Of a stretch of DNA of 64,000 nucleotides, positions 47,170 to 57,639 are shown piece after piece. A model generated the notes under the pieces. That model made no database searches, was not told the DNA's origin, and saw only the letters and a list, made by a program, of their open reading frames with translations. Every line of letters starts with the position of its first letter. The stretch's first letter is position 1. Location of the stretch: NCBI RefSeq assembly GCF_034190915.1, contig NW_026947488.1, forward strand, positions 3,048,501-3,112,500, given 5' to 3'. Both the position numbers and the translations under genes were made by a program. The DNA is from Cavia porcellus (taxonomy: Eukaryota; Chordata; Mammalia; Rodentia; Caviidae).

Positions 47170-48136
47170 GGGAGAGAATCAAAAGAAGCGGATGCTGGAG
47201 ATGAGAAGCAGTGTGACGGGGATGAAGGGCGCCTTGCCGACTCCTTGCTGGACTGAGGAGGCCGCGAGACCGGAGCTGCATTCAGAGAAACTCCCAACGC
47301 CGGAATGCAGAAAGAAAATGAATGAACACACGGAACAGAATATCCAAGAGCTGCACGGAGATGTTAAAAGGTCTGATGTGCCAGGGAAACAGCGGAAGAC
47401 TAAAGAAGGAAAGGAAAAGAAGAGACGCTGGATGCTGGAATGGCTGAGAGCTTTCCCAGTCTAACGATCGGCTCTAGACCGTAAACGTTGGAAGCTGAGC
47501 ATGACGGCCACGATAAATCAGAAAACACAACACAAAACATGACCTGCAGCGAGGCACCGCAAACGTGAGGTGCAGAAAGCCAAGGACAAAAGGAAACCTT
47601 GAAAGAAGAGAGAGGAAAGCCATCATAAATACTCAGAATACCAGGGGGAAACACAGCAGAGTCTACTGCGGAAGCCAGGTAAGGATGAAGAGGGCAGCGC
47701 ACAGCGCCTGGGGTGCAGCGGGAGAGGTCCCTGCTTCTGGGTGTGTCTGGCCGCTGCCCCTTCTTCCGCGCACTGTCCCCTTGCTCCGCTCCCTGGCCAG
47801 CGTGAACTCAGTGGCTCTGCTCCTCCTGCCGCGGTGTCTCCGCAGTGGTGCCAGGCAGTCATGCACTGAGACGGGGGACACACGAACATCCTCCTCCTTC
47901 AGCTGCGGGGTGCTGGGCAGTGTTTCAGCAGTGAGAGAGCTGGCTGACACAGTCACGTCGGGAAGGAGGGCAGGAGGACATCCAGGACTGTTACCAGGGC
48001 CTGTGCAACCTGGGACGGGGCTGGGTGATTTTCAAGGTGGACTTAAACGAGTTAAAATGTGCATCAGTGTTGTAGTCAGGGGTTGTACACAGAGAACAAT
48101 TCAGATCAGGACATGGAGTTTATAATATTTTTATAA
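47170..48136 (+). mobile_element. Ancient L1, ORF1 remnant and inter-ORF region (5' segment)
   Basis: Segments line up in order with old mammalian L1 ORF1: GCTGGAGATGAGAAGCAG at about 47188, GAACAGAATATCCAAGAGCT at about 47335, GTTAAAAGGTCTGATGTGCC at about 47364, GAGAGCTTTCCCAGTCTAAC at about 47446 and CCAAGGACAAAAGGAAACCTTG at about 47579. Near 48035, GGTGGACTTAAACGAGTTAA matches L1 inter-ORF sequence. The reading frame is broken. About 350 bases of GC-rich sequence (47690-48035) have no L1 resemblance and may be a further insertion. The L1 continues after each of two LTR-like insertions. Confidence 0.7.
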
Positions 48137-48841
48137 TGGTCACCAGAAGTTAACACAGGAAATCCATCCGCAACACCAACGACATAGATTACTTAGTCAA
48201 GAGTCTAAACCCCATGGCAATGTCCCACATGAGTCCAGATAAAAACCCAGAGCTCAGAACAACACCTCCACAAGTCCAACTGGAAGTCCAGGGCCCACAA
48301 GGACTCAAGCCAGTGTCTTTTACGGATTCGTGCCGGGAAGACCCAAGGGTCAGCGGTGGAAGCCAGAAAGTCCATGCCAGCAGGATGAAGGAGCTGTGCT
48401 AGTGGGATGAGGGTTCTACACTGGAGCTGAGAAGTCACACTCACAACAAAGAGTGGGGCTGTCCTGAAAGGAACCATAGCTGTCCTCAACAACACAGAGG
48501 CCCCGAGCTCCTCCGACGACAAGCACAGTCGGGAACGTGCCAGGAAGCAGCGTGATGAGTTCACCCGGGAGACCAGGCAGCACATGTCTTCCCCTCCGGA
48601 GCCAGGAAGCAATGCTCGATGTGAAGACCAAAGCTTCTCCAGGAGAACCAACAGCTCAGACAGCAACTCGTAGGAGAACCAACAATGCCTCCATAATGCC
48701 TCAATCCCTCTCCAAACCTCTCTTCTTCTCCACCTATTTATCCTGGCAACCCTCCTCAGGTGGAGCATCTTCTCTCTATGCATACTGATGTAATCCAGCT
48801 GGCGTTAAGTTGACCACTAGTTATCAAACCATAACAATCAG
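48137..48841 (+). mobile_element. LTR-like element copy A inserted in the L1
   Basis: It begins with TG and ends with CA (or one base later), and it is flanked by the hexamer TTATAA on both sides (48131-48136 and 48842-48847). A 6-base target duplication is typical of class II (ERVK-like) LTRs. The interior matches copy B at 50774-51600 over nearly its full length, for example GGCAATGTCCCACATGAGTCC versus GGTAATGTCCTGCATGAGTCC. No internal retroviral region is present, so this is a solo-LTR-like element. Orientation is assigned only relative to copy B. I do not recognise the named family. Confidence 0.7.
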
Positions 48842-50773
48842 TTATAAAACACTAAGGTAACTACTAAAATAATACAAAGGGTATAACTATATATTAATAA
48901 AGTTGATAGAAAGCAATCATATTAAATACCCAACCAAGGAAAATAAAAGGAGTAAGAGATGAATGGAAAGAATGCAACAGACACAGATATGGTGATACGA
49001 ATCCAACTGTACCAATAGTCACTAAATACACCAATTAAGGCACAGGGACAGCCAGAGTGGATTAAAACACAAGCAAAAAGGCCCGCCCCTGTTTTTTCTG
49101 GAAGAAATCCGCTTTATGTAGGATTTAGATAGGTTAGGAACAAAGAATGAAGAAATATATATAGCTGACTAAAGTTCATAAGAACTACAGTGTAGCTATA
49201 TTAATTTCAGACAAAGTGCACATCAGACAAGGAAAACTGTCAGGGATAAAGGCTGGCATTGGTCACGTCCTGTCCTTAAGAGGTGACAACTCTGAAGTCC
49301 TGTGCACTTGGCAAGAGAGCTTGAAACCAGGTAGGGCACAAAATTGGTAGGACTGCAAGGAGAAATAGATAAATTCACGGTTACAGTTGGTGATCTCAAC
49401 ACCCCTCTATCAGTAACTGATTGATTAGGCAGGCAGAAGATCAGTAAGGATATTGCGGGGCTGAATAGCACTATCTGTCAAGTGGATCTAATTGACATTT
49501 AAGGAATTTTCCATCTAATAACAAAAGGATACACATTCTCTTCAAGTTAGTGTGGCCCATTTGCCAGCACAGCAGATATCCTGAGCCGTACAGCACACTT
49601 CAGCAAGTGTGTTCCCAGACAGCAAAGAAATTAAACCATAGCACAATAACAGGATGATCACGGGAACAAAGCCTCCCTCCCCGGCAAATATTTGGGGACC
49701 ATCCAACATATTTTTAAATATCCAAGGGAAAATAGTGAGTATCAAGGGAAATTTAAAAATCATTTTGAGCTAAAAAGAAAATAAAACAACGCAATACGTG
49801 AAATGGAGAAGGCAGAGGGGGAATTTGTAGCAGGAAATGATGCATTGGAAAAGAAAAACAATTGAAAATCAATAATGTAAGTCCCATCTTAGGAATCGAG
49901 GGAGAGAAGAACAAGGCAAACCTCAACAAAGCAGGGAGAGTAATAAGAAACACTTCAGTAGATATTAATGAGGTTCAGAGCCGGAGGACAGCGCAGACAG
50001 TCAGCAAAACCTGAAGCTGTTCCTCCCAAAGCTTAACAAACGGTGAAATCTCTTGCTAGGTTCACATAAAAATCTGAGAAGTCGCAAATTACTATCATCA
50101 GGAATCAAAGCGGGACCAGCATTACCAATCCAATGGACAAATGTTAATGGAAGAAAATTAGAAATAATTCTATGCCCATGAATTGGATCACTTAGACAAA
50201 ATGGACAGATTCCTTTAAAGACAAATCACCAACACACACACACACACACGCACACGCACACACACACACACACAAAAGGCTGATTAAACAATGTGAATAG
50301 GTGCATTATAATAAAGAAGAACCTTGAAGCGTTCCCTTTGCTTCTAGAAGAGACTGTGGAGAACCTTGACCACGGCCTTCTTACGCATTTGTTAGGATTC
50401 TGACATATTTGTTAGGATGCGCCAGTGAACCCACTTTGGACTTGTGCGTAGTGTTCAATTACTGATTCAGGTAATAAAATACTAGACAATGGAACCCTAC
50501 AATGTATAAAAATAATTATGCACTGTGATTAAGTGGGATTTTCCTCAAGTATACAAGGCAGGCTCAACATTCAAACCTCAACTTGTATGATTCATTATAT
50601 TAACAGGCTAAGGAAGAAAAACATACATTATATTAGATAAGGAAAAGGCGTGTAATAAAATCCAGTAGTTATCCATACTGAAAACTCTCAGCAAGCTACA
50701 AACGGAAAAGAATTTCCTCAACCTGATAATGAACATCGATAACAACAATGAACCCTATGCTGTACTCAGGGTT
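48842..50773 (+). mobile_element. Ancient L1, ORF2 endonuclease and start of reverse transcriptase (middle segment)
   Basis: It continues the L1 from the inter-ORF region (AACTACTAAAATAATACAAA, about 48860) into ORF2. CACCAATTAAGGCACAGGGA (about 49030) and GAGTGGATTAAAACACAAGC mark the endonuclease start. The endonuclease motif GDLNTPLS is encoded at about 49389-49412, followed by further endonuclease sequence interrupted by stop codons. GGACAAATGTTAATGG, AATTGGATCACTTAGACAAAATGG and the CA array lie in the linker to the reverse transcriptase. CAGGCTCAACATTCAAACCTC and AACTCTCAGCAAGC (about 50570-50690) are reverse transcriptase sequence. Many stops and indels make it a dead copy. Confidence 0.9.
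50232..50274. repeat. (CA)n microsatellite within the L1
   Basis: ACACAC with two CG/GCACG interruptions, sitting in the ORF2 linker region of the old L1. Confidence 0.95.
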
Positions 50774-51600
50774 TGCAAGGGAAACAGTTTAACACAGGAT
50801 ACATAACTTACAGAACTGTTTTATAGTAGCCACCCAAAGAGTCAAATACAAGAGCGCAGATCAGTCTACCCACTTGAGATCCAAAGAATCCAGCTGAGGG
50901 CCCACGGTAATGTCCTGCATGAGTCCTGCTGAAGACCTAGAACCCATGACAATACCCCTGTGAATCCAACTGGAGGCCTAGAGCCCATGCAAATGTGTCA
51001 CACAAGTCTGTTTCATGGACCTGCACTGGGGAGCCCAGAAGGTCAGTGATAGAAGCCAGAAGGTCTGTGCCAGGTGGATGAAGGATCTGCGCCCACAGGC
51101 TGAGGGACCCGCACTGGAGCTAGGAAGTGATGTTCAAAGTAAAGACCAGAGTTTTCCCCAAAAGTACCACACCATCCTCAGCAACAAGGGGGTCCCAGTC
51201 TCCTCTGATGATGAGAACAGCCAAGCACAAGTCAGCAAGGCCTGTGAGCAAGCTTCTCTAGGAAACTGCACAGCAGACCATCTTCCCCTCCAGAGCCAGG
51301 AAACGATGCTCAAAGCAAGGACCAGAGCTCCCCCAAAATGAGCCACAGCCACTCTCACAGACAAAGAGGTCCCGAGCTCCTCCGGCAAGGAGAACAGTGG
51401 AGTTCATATCAGGGAAGCCAGAACACAAAGCTCCTGCAGGAGAAGCAACGGCACCACTCTATCTCCAGGTGTCCCTTTCATGTTGTTGGCAACAAGCCTC
51501 GGGTGGGCCCTCCACACCAGCACCACGCTGACTCAGTCCAGCTGGGTGTCCCAAGCTGCCCGCCGGCTGTCTGTCTGCCAGCCCTACAACTGACATGACA
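50774..51600 (+). mobile_element. LTR-like element copy B inserted in the L1
   Basis: It starts TGCAAGG and ends TGACATGACA, so it has TG...CA ends. The L1 reverse transcriptase sequence stops just before it (TGTACTCAGGG) and resumes directly after it (GAGACTGGATCC), which proves insertion into the L1. The interior includes two direct repeats of about 176 bases starting at 51122 and 51298 (both begin AGGAA(G/A)(T/C)GATG(T/C)TCAAAG). Copy A has the first unit and a shortened second. The target duplication here is unclear. No retroviral genes are present. Confidence 0.75.
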
Positions 51601-52530
51601 GGTATTGATGGGAGACTGGATCCTTTCTTGATAAAACAAGGAATAAGGCAAAGATGTCACCCCTTTCTACTCCGAGGAGGCCGTCCTGCACCGGGAGTCC
51701 TAGCAAACACAGTAAAACAAGAAAAGGGAGCAAAAGGTGACCAAACAGAGAAGTGACACATGGAACTTCGTTCATAGACGGCAAGATTACCCGTGAAGAA
51801 AATACCCGAAAGGTACAAAGCTCCCCTCAAAGTACTGCAGCCGTGTATCGAGGTCACAGAGCACCATGTTAATGAACAAAAGTCAGCTGCCTTCCTGCCT
51901 GCCAGCGGTAGAGGGTGGAATTTGATATTGCAGAAATTGCCATTTACAAAAGCACCAAGATAATAAAATGTTCAGGCATAACAAAATACGTGAAGTGCTA
52001 TATACAGAAACTGCAAAATAGTGACAAAAGAGACCAAAGGGGGACACAATGGAGAGAGTTCCCAGCTTCACCCTGGAGAAGTCCGCACTGTGGGGTATTG
52101 ATTCTTCCCAGCTTCGCCCGTCGTCAGTACAACCTCAACCAAATGCTGTGTTGTTTCGAAGACATCAAACTGATTCTAATGTGTGCACAGAGAGACCAAG
52201 ATCTAGAAAAGCAGGCAGAATATTGAAGGGAAGCAGCTGGAGGACAGACATTATCTGAGCCCAGGACTCCGATCTCACTGGAGTAATCGAGGCAGTATGG
52301 TCCTGATGGACAGAGAAAAGCACACAGAGGTGGACCCACCCCAATATGGTCAGCAGATCTTTGTGAAAATCTTTGTGAAGACAATATGGCGAGAAAGGGG
52401 AGGCTTGGACCACTGGTGCTGGAACCACTGAGCATCTATGGGCAAAAGAAAATGAATATAGATTCAGAGGTTGTGCCCGTCACAAAGTTAATTCAAGAAG
52501 ACAGTGAAGCAAACTGAAGACTCCTCGTTG
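51601..52530 (+). mobile_element. Ancient L1, ORF2 reverse transcriptase and C-terminal part (3' segment)
   Basis: AAGGCAAAGATGTCACCCCT (about 51647) is the L1 segment before the catalytic core, followed by GGGAGTCCTAGCAAACACAGT. The position of the FADD/YADD catalytic box (51771-51782) now reads FIDG, so the second aspartate is gone. The C-terminal part aligns through ACATTATCTGAGCCCAGGAC, AGGCAGTATGGTCCTGATGG, CAATATGGTCAGCAGATC and GGTGCTGGAACCACTGAGCA. No A-tail was identified, so the 3' end is approximate or truncated. Confidence 0.85.
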
Positions 52531-53897
52531 ATCCAGGACCTTCTTAGATAGTAAGAACACTTCCTATGACCTGCAGACAGTGTCGAGAATCTACCATAGG
52601 ACAGTCTTACAGGTTTGGAAGCTTGCCATGGAGTTTGCTGTCTGAATTATTGTTTCTTATCATAAAGCAGAACTCACTGAAACCCAGAGTGGGGTGCAGA
52701 GCTTGGAGAACAGGCCTTTTCTGCTCCTCCCTGTCCAGACCCTGCCAAGTAGTTCTTACAGTCAGGCACCTTTGGGGGGCACAAGACATGGATGATACAA
52801 GATCGGGAGCAATAGCACTTAAAGTTGGGGATAAAAACTCAAAGAAGGAAGAAGTTCTCTTTTTAGAAGCATCAAAAGCAAGGTCTTGGGATGTGAGACA
52901 AAAATCCAAGTCATAATTAAATGTTCTGCACGCATCCACTTTGACCTAGGGGGATGGGTCTCACACACCCTCATGTCATAGTTATTAATTGGATGAAGCA
53001 GTAGAGCCACATGGGAGGTGACCAGTGTCACCCTGAGCTGGCAGTGTGAGGTGTCCTTATAAACTTTTGATCCATGCAATGTGCTAGAGGTCCTGGGTGC
53101 TGACGTGATCCCGCCAGGGATGAGGAATGGGCTCTGACTGACCCAGTGGGCTCTGACGGGGGCAGCCCTGTGTGGGGTGCACACGTACTCACAGCACTTA
53201 TGAACCTTTCCTCCCCGTGAGGAAACCAAACAAAACCTGGGTAAGATTAAATAAATGAATGCAGAATGTGGTGGGGAATCCCCCAGCCCACCACGGGAGA
53301 CACAGGTTCCTGGGCTCCCTTGTCGTGGTCAGACACAGGATGGGGGAGTGCATCCTGCTGAGTGAGAAGGGACCCCTGGGCCTCAGGGCAGCCCAGCCTC
53401 TGTGCCTGTCTTCCCCTGCCTGGACCACACCTGCTTCGTCTTCAGACGGTCTGCTGGGAGAGACCACAAGACACCGGGTGCCAGGCTGATTTCCCCTGAT
53501 CTCCACACGGTGTTGGCTGAGAGCTCTCTGTCTTTGTCTCTGCCTCTAGCCAAGGCCCAAGAGCTGAGACTGCTGTCATTGAGGCTGAGTCCTTACCCAG
53601 CCCCAAGGGAGTGCATCCTGCACACCATAACCAGAATGTGCAGGCCTCTGTGCTCCTGTACTGTACTGATGGTTATGGGCAGCCAGCAGTGGAAACATCA
53701 GCCAAGGTGAAAACAGACAAGGAGAGTGCAGAGGGCACTCACTGGCATCTTTGAAAGAGCAGTTAGGGGCCAGGCATAGGTCAGCAGCATGCTCCCTGCT
53801 GTCACCGCGCCATCTTGAAGTAGCCTTTGGCTCTGCACTGCTGGCTCCAAGCTGACCCAGCTTCTGTCCTGTGACCATGAATAGCCCAAGAGCTACT
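52531..53897. other. Unannotated non-coding stretch
   Basis: No gene was recognised. The first ~200 bases could still be diverged L1 3' sequence. The plus frame at 52566-52916 has no family features. Confidence 0.4.
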
Positions 53898-53932
53898 GCG
53901 TGTGTGTATGTGTGTAGGTGTGTGTGTGTGCA
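53898..53932. repeat. Short (TG)n tract
   Basis: TGTGTGTATGTGTGTAGGTGTGTGTGTG, ending in CATGCACACATGCA, which gives it palindromic character at the right edge. Confidence 0.92.
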
Positions 53933-54128
53933 TGCACACATGCAGAGGATGGGGACATCCATGTGATGAATGGGCCCACAAAGTGCGGGAACACCTTGGG
54001 GGAGATCGTGCTTGTTACTGGATACATCTATGTGGGTCTCATCAGAGGAGGGACCCAGGGCTGCTCCGGAGGAGCCAGGGCCTTTGTCTGGGTGCGGAGG
54101 TCCCAAGCAGAGCACAGAAGTTCCATTT

Positions 54129-54181
54129 GTGAGTGCAGGCTGCCAATTAATACATCACAGCCATGTGTGTGCTCACCCTGG
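54129..54181 (+). repeat. 53-base dispersed duplication, copy 1
   Basis: GTGAGTGCAGGCTGCC...ATACATCACAGCC...TGTGTGCTCACCCTGG recurs at 55128-55180 with about 45 of 53 bases identical and no gaps, in the same orientation, about 1 kb away. The flanks on either side do not match. Confidence 0.85.
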
Positions 54182-55127
54182 GGATCCCAGGTGCCTCCAG
54201 AGGGGTTCACTTGGGTTTGTCTGGCTCTATGTTTCCATATCATGCTGCTTTTGGTGAACAGTGGAAGGAACAGAAGGATGGAAGTTCAGTGTCCTCTGGG
54301 CCAGCTGAGGGCCCCAGATCTCCCTTAGATTTGCTCACTGTAGCCAGGAAGGAGGACACGGCAAGCTCTCTGAGGACTGGCAGGTTGGGGGAGCCAGAGT
54401 GACCTGTGTATACCAGGCAGCCTGGCCGCAGGGGTTACACAGGGCTGTAGGTCTTTAATTAACCAGTAACAAGAAGGCAGGAGTCACCCCATGACGAAAG
54501 AGGGCTCTGCTGGGCAGCTGCGGAGCCAGGGCAGCCAAGGGGTTGCCAGGGTGCTGGAGAGGGCTGAGGGCCAGCACGGCCTCCTGGGCTCCTCTGAGTC
54601 TAATTTGAGGACAGAAAGGTGCTGAGCAGAGGGGCAGAACGAGAAGAGGAGACTGGAGCTGAGTGCGGGTCTCACACCCTTGCAGAGGTGAGTCCTGGAG
54701 CCAGGGCCTATTCCTTGCCCGGGACCACAATGTAGCGATGACTTCCAGGATGCTTGCAGAAGACTTCGAAGTTCAAAGGCACCTAAGCAACCCAGGGCGT
54801 CCCCCAGGGACCCAGCTCCTCCTGTATTTAGAGATGTTTACTGTAGAACCATGGGGAGGGCCTTCTGGTGAGGTAAGGCTAAGTGGTCAGTGGAGCTGAT
54901 GCATCAGGACATCTCACTGGGATTTGATGCATCTTTAATTCTTGCAATTTTCTCTTCTTACATCTTAAAAAACAAATCTCAGTAGGCACAGAGGGCCTGG
55001 AGCTGGTCTGACCTCCTGTTCTGACAAGCCCGTCTGCCGCTGACAGCCAGGCTGTAGGTTCCCCTGCTTGACACATGTAAACATTCTTAAGGGACGTCCT
55101 CTAGACAAGGTTGCCATGACCTGCAGA
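54182..55127. other. Unannotated non-coding stretch
   Basis: No gene was recognised between the two duplicate segments. Confidence 0.4.
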
Positions 55128-55180
55128 GCGAGTGCAGGCTGCTGATTAAAACATCACAGCCGCGTGTGTGCTCACTGTGG
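55128..55180 (+). repeat. 53-base dispersed duplication, copy 2
   Basis: Partner of 54129-54181. This copy has two extra CpG sites (GCGAG and CCGCGTG) where the other has TG or CA, consistent with CpG decay in copy 1. Confidence 0.85.
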
Positions 55181-55865
55181 TCTGCCCGTCCCATGGGTAC
55201 AGCTTACTGAAGACTGCCTCGCTCTCTCGGAGCGCTCAAGCCAGTGTGAAACCCATCTTCTCAGACCCTTCCAGCATCCACACCCTGTCCCCAGGTTCCC
55301 TTCCTCTTCCTCTTCCTGATTCCTCCACATTTCCTGTGCCCTTCCTTAAAGCAACATAGAAGGACCTCTCTGTTTCTGCCTGGTGGGACATTGGCTTCGT
55401 ATCTGCCTTGGAATGGACAAGATGGTGCTGGGGCCCCACCGCCTTTCTCCCAGGGGCATTTGTTGGGCTGAAAGAGGCCTCCAAAAGGCTACTTTGCTTT
55501 GGATTTATCCTAAAGTCTGACCAGCTGGTGAGATGTGGTGGCGTGGCTGGGAGATGGGGTAGAGAAGGAGACTGTTTAAGGGGAAAGAGAGAAAAAAGAC
55601 AAGAGAGAGGCAGGACATAGGAGAGATGGAGACAGACAGACAGACAGACAGACACTGGGCGAAGAGGGTGAAAAGGGGAGAGAGACCTTCTGTATGAGTT
55701 CTGCTGGCCTGGACCAAGACCACGTCAACTGTGGTCAGTAAAGCCTGAACCCCAGAGGAATCTCTCCAACTTCTCTGCTCTTTGTAGGATCCCTGTGATC
55801 CCCACAAGACCTCAGGGTTGGAGAGAGGCCTCAGAAAGGCTGAGCTCCAATCTGATCAAGTTCTG
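55181..55865. other. Unannotated stretch, possibly LTR-like
   Basis: No gene was recognised. An AGTAAAGCC segment near 55738 followed by a CTCTGCTCTTTGTAGG-type sequence has a vaguely LTR R/U5 look but is not sufficient for a call. Confidence 0.3.
55631..55654. repeat. (ACAG)n tetranucleotide, six units
   Basis: Six perfect GACA/ACAG units embedded in an AGAGAG-rich stretch (55585-55690). Confidence 0.95.
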
Positions 55866-55908
55866 TGCGTATCCCAGCTTTTCTTCTTTTTTTTTTTGCG
55901 TATCCCAG
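55866..55908 (-). repeat. 12-base direct repeat flanking a T-rich insertion
   Basis: TGCGTATCCCAG occurs at 55866-55877 and 55897-55908 with a 19-base C/T tract ending in poly(T) between. The layout is what a retroposition event leaves when only the poly(A) tail (antisense here) is inserted with its target-site duplication. A simple tandem slippage is an alternative. Confidence 0.6.
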
Positions 55909-57639
55909 TTTTGCAGTTGCAAAACGTCTCTGCTGTTTGTCATGCTTCTCTCCAAGTGTATGTGACATGTGACCAGCCCAGTTGCCAAACAGCTGCTCCA
56001 AATAAGAAAACGAAGTCTCTTTCGTCTATAGAGTAGGGAAGGCTGGATTCTTTTTTCCAGTTGTTGAACCTATTTTGACTCAGTCCTTAAATCTCATGCT
56101 TAATCCATTTTCTGAGGGGATGGTTTCTACCCGCTGAAAGTGTGCGTGTGGCCAGGCAGCGCAAGTGACTGTGGTGCTCCAGATAAGGAAGGAACTGGTG
56201 TGCGATGAACCTTCGCTGTCAACAAACACTTGTTTTTAAGAAGCAGGCGCACAGCTGGTTCCTATAGATCCAAACTCTTTGAAAGCTGCAAATTCATAAA
56301 GAAAGCCCCAAATAGAATTTGAGCATGAACTGCTTTACCCAAGGTGTGAAACTTCAGCACTAAACAAATCCTCTTTCTCAGAACCCTTACCATAAACAAT
56401 GGGATTAACCGTAGCAGGGTACCAGAGCACACGGCCTCGGATTTGCTTGAAAGAAGCTCTCGGGGCTGCTCAGCTGCTTCCAGGCCAATCCCCCTCGCAC
56501 TCTGGTGGAAGTCTCTGCTTTTTTGAATTCAGAAAACAGCAACATATGTTTCCATAGGTCGATTTGCAGAGTCAAATTTAAGCTGGCTTTGCTTTGTATG
56601 TGCAAACATGAAGGACAGAGAGTCTGGGAGGTCACGCCCGGTTTGAGAAATGTCACAGCTGGACTCTAGGGGCTAATGGTGGACAGAGTCCCACCATCGC
56701 TGAGAGATGTAGAAGGTTCTTATCACAGATGCCACTAGACATTGGCAAGACAAGTAAACCAAAGCCCAATGGAGTGTTCCACTAGTAGAGAATTACATTG
56801 TGTATTTGTTTATATTTTTAGGGGTTGGGAGAGAGACAGAGAGAGGGAGAGGAGGAAGGAAGGAGAGAAGGAGAAGGAGAAAGAGAAGCGTCTGCTGAGA
56901 GCTAACAGCCTAGCTTAGATTAGAACTTTCTTGTTTCCCCATAAACATCTTACATGCAAGCTATGTTTTTTATAGCAAAGGAATACATTCACACTCTGGC
57001 TTTTTAACACATTGACTGTCTGGAAATTCATTTGCGTATGAAAGTTGGGATGTGTGTCATATTGCAGCACGTGACGGGCAGGGCAGGCATCGGAAGGGCC
57101 ACCTTTATCCCAAAGCCTTGCTGGAACCTCCCGCCTGCGCCCACCCTCCCAGGTAACTTTCCCGTTCCTCACCATCCTCCCTCCCACTGGCTGGCAGCCC
57201 TTCGACGACTGTATCCATGCCAAGTTAGAAAGGATAATTTGCTAACAGTCAGTTCTTTTGTGTCACCTCCAAGTTACATGTTAAGCAGTTTGCACCTCAG
57301 AAAGCATTACTGGGTTTACATTTCTGGAAGTATTTTCCATTATTCATATTTAAATTACGTTCCTTTGAGCAGGAGATAAAAGTTGGAAATTTTTATCAAG
57401 AGACAAATAATGTAGATAGCAAAAAATCTCAGGCTTTTGTTACTGAGGGTACAAAACATTCCTATAGGGACCAAAATATTAAAGAATAAGAGATTCAGTG
57501 ACGGAAGCAGCTGGGGGAGGGGTAAAATGTAATGTTTATTTTGGAGCAGTTTTGTCTAATTAGGTTGTTTTGATGATGGGCTGTGAGTCTAAAGCTAAGT
57601 TAGTCTCTTTGCTCCAGGCCTTTCTGAAAGCTATCTCTT
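55909..57639. other. Unannotated non-coding stretch with a purine-rich patch
   Basis: No gene was recognised. At 56825-56890 GAGAGAGACAGAGAGAGGGAGAGG and GAAGGAAGG-type sequence forms an almost pure purine patch. The rest is AT-rich and unassigned. Confidence 0.4.

Noticed and set aside
47671..47680. Consensus-like 5' splice site CAGGTAAGG
   Set aside because: Isolated match next to the L1 remnant, with no open exon upstream and no paired acceptor.
48137..51600. A provirus with two LTRs and an internal region
   Set aside because: The sequence between the two LTR-like copies is L1 ORF2, not retroviral, and the L1 also continues outside both copies.
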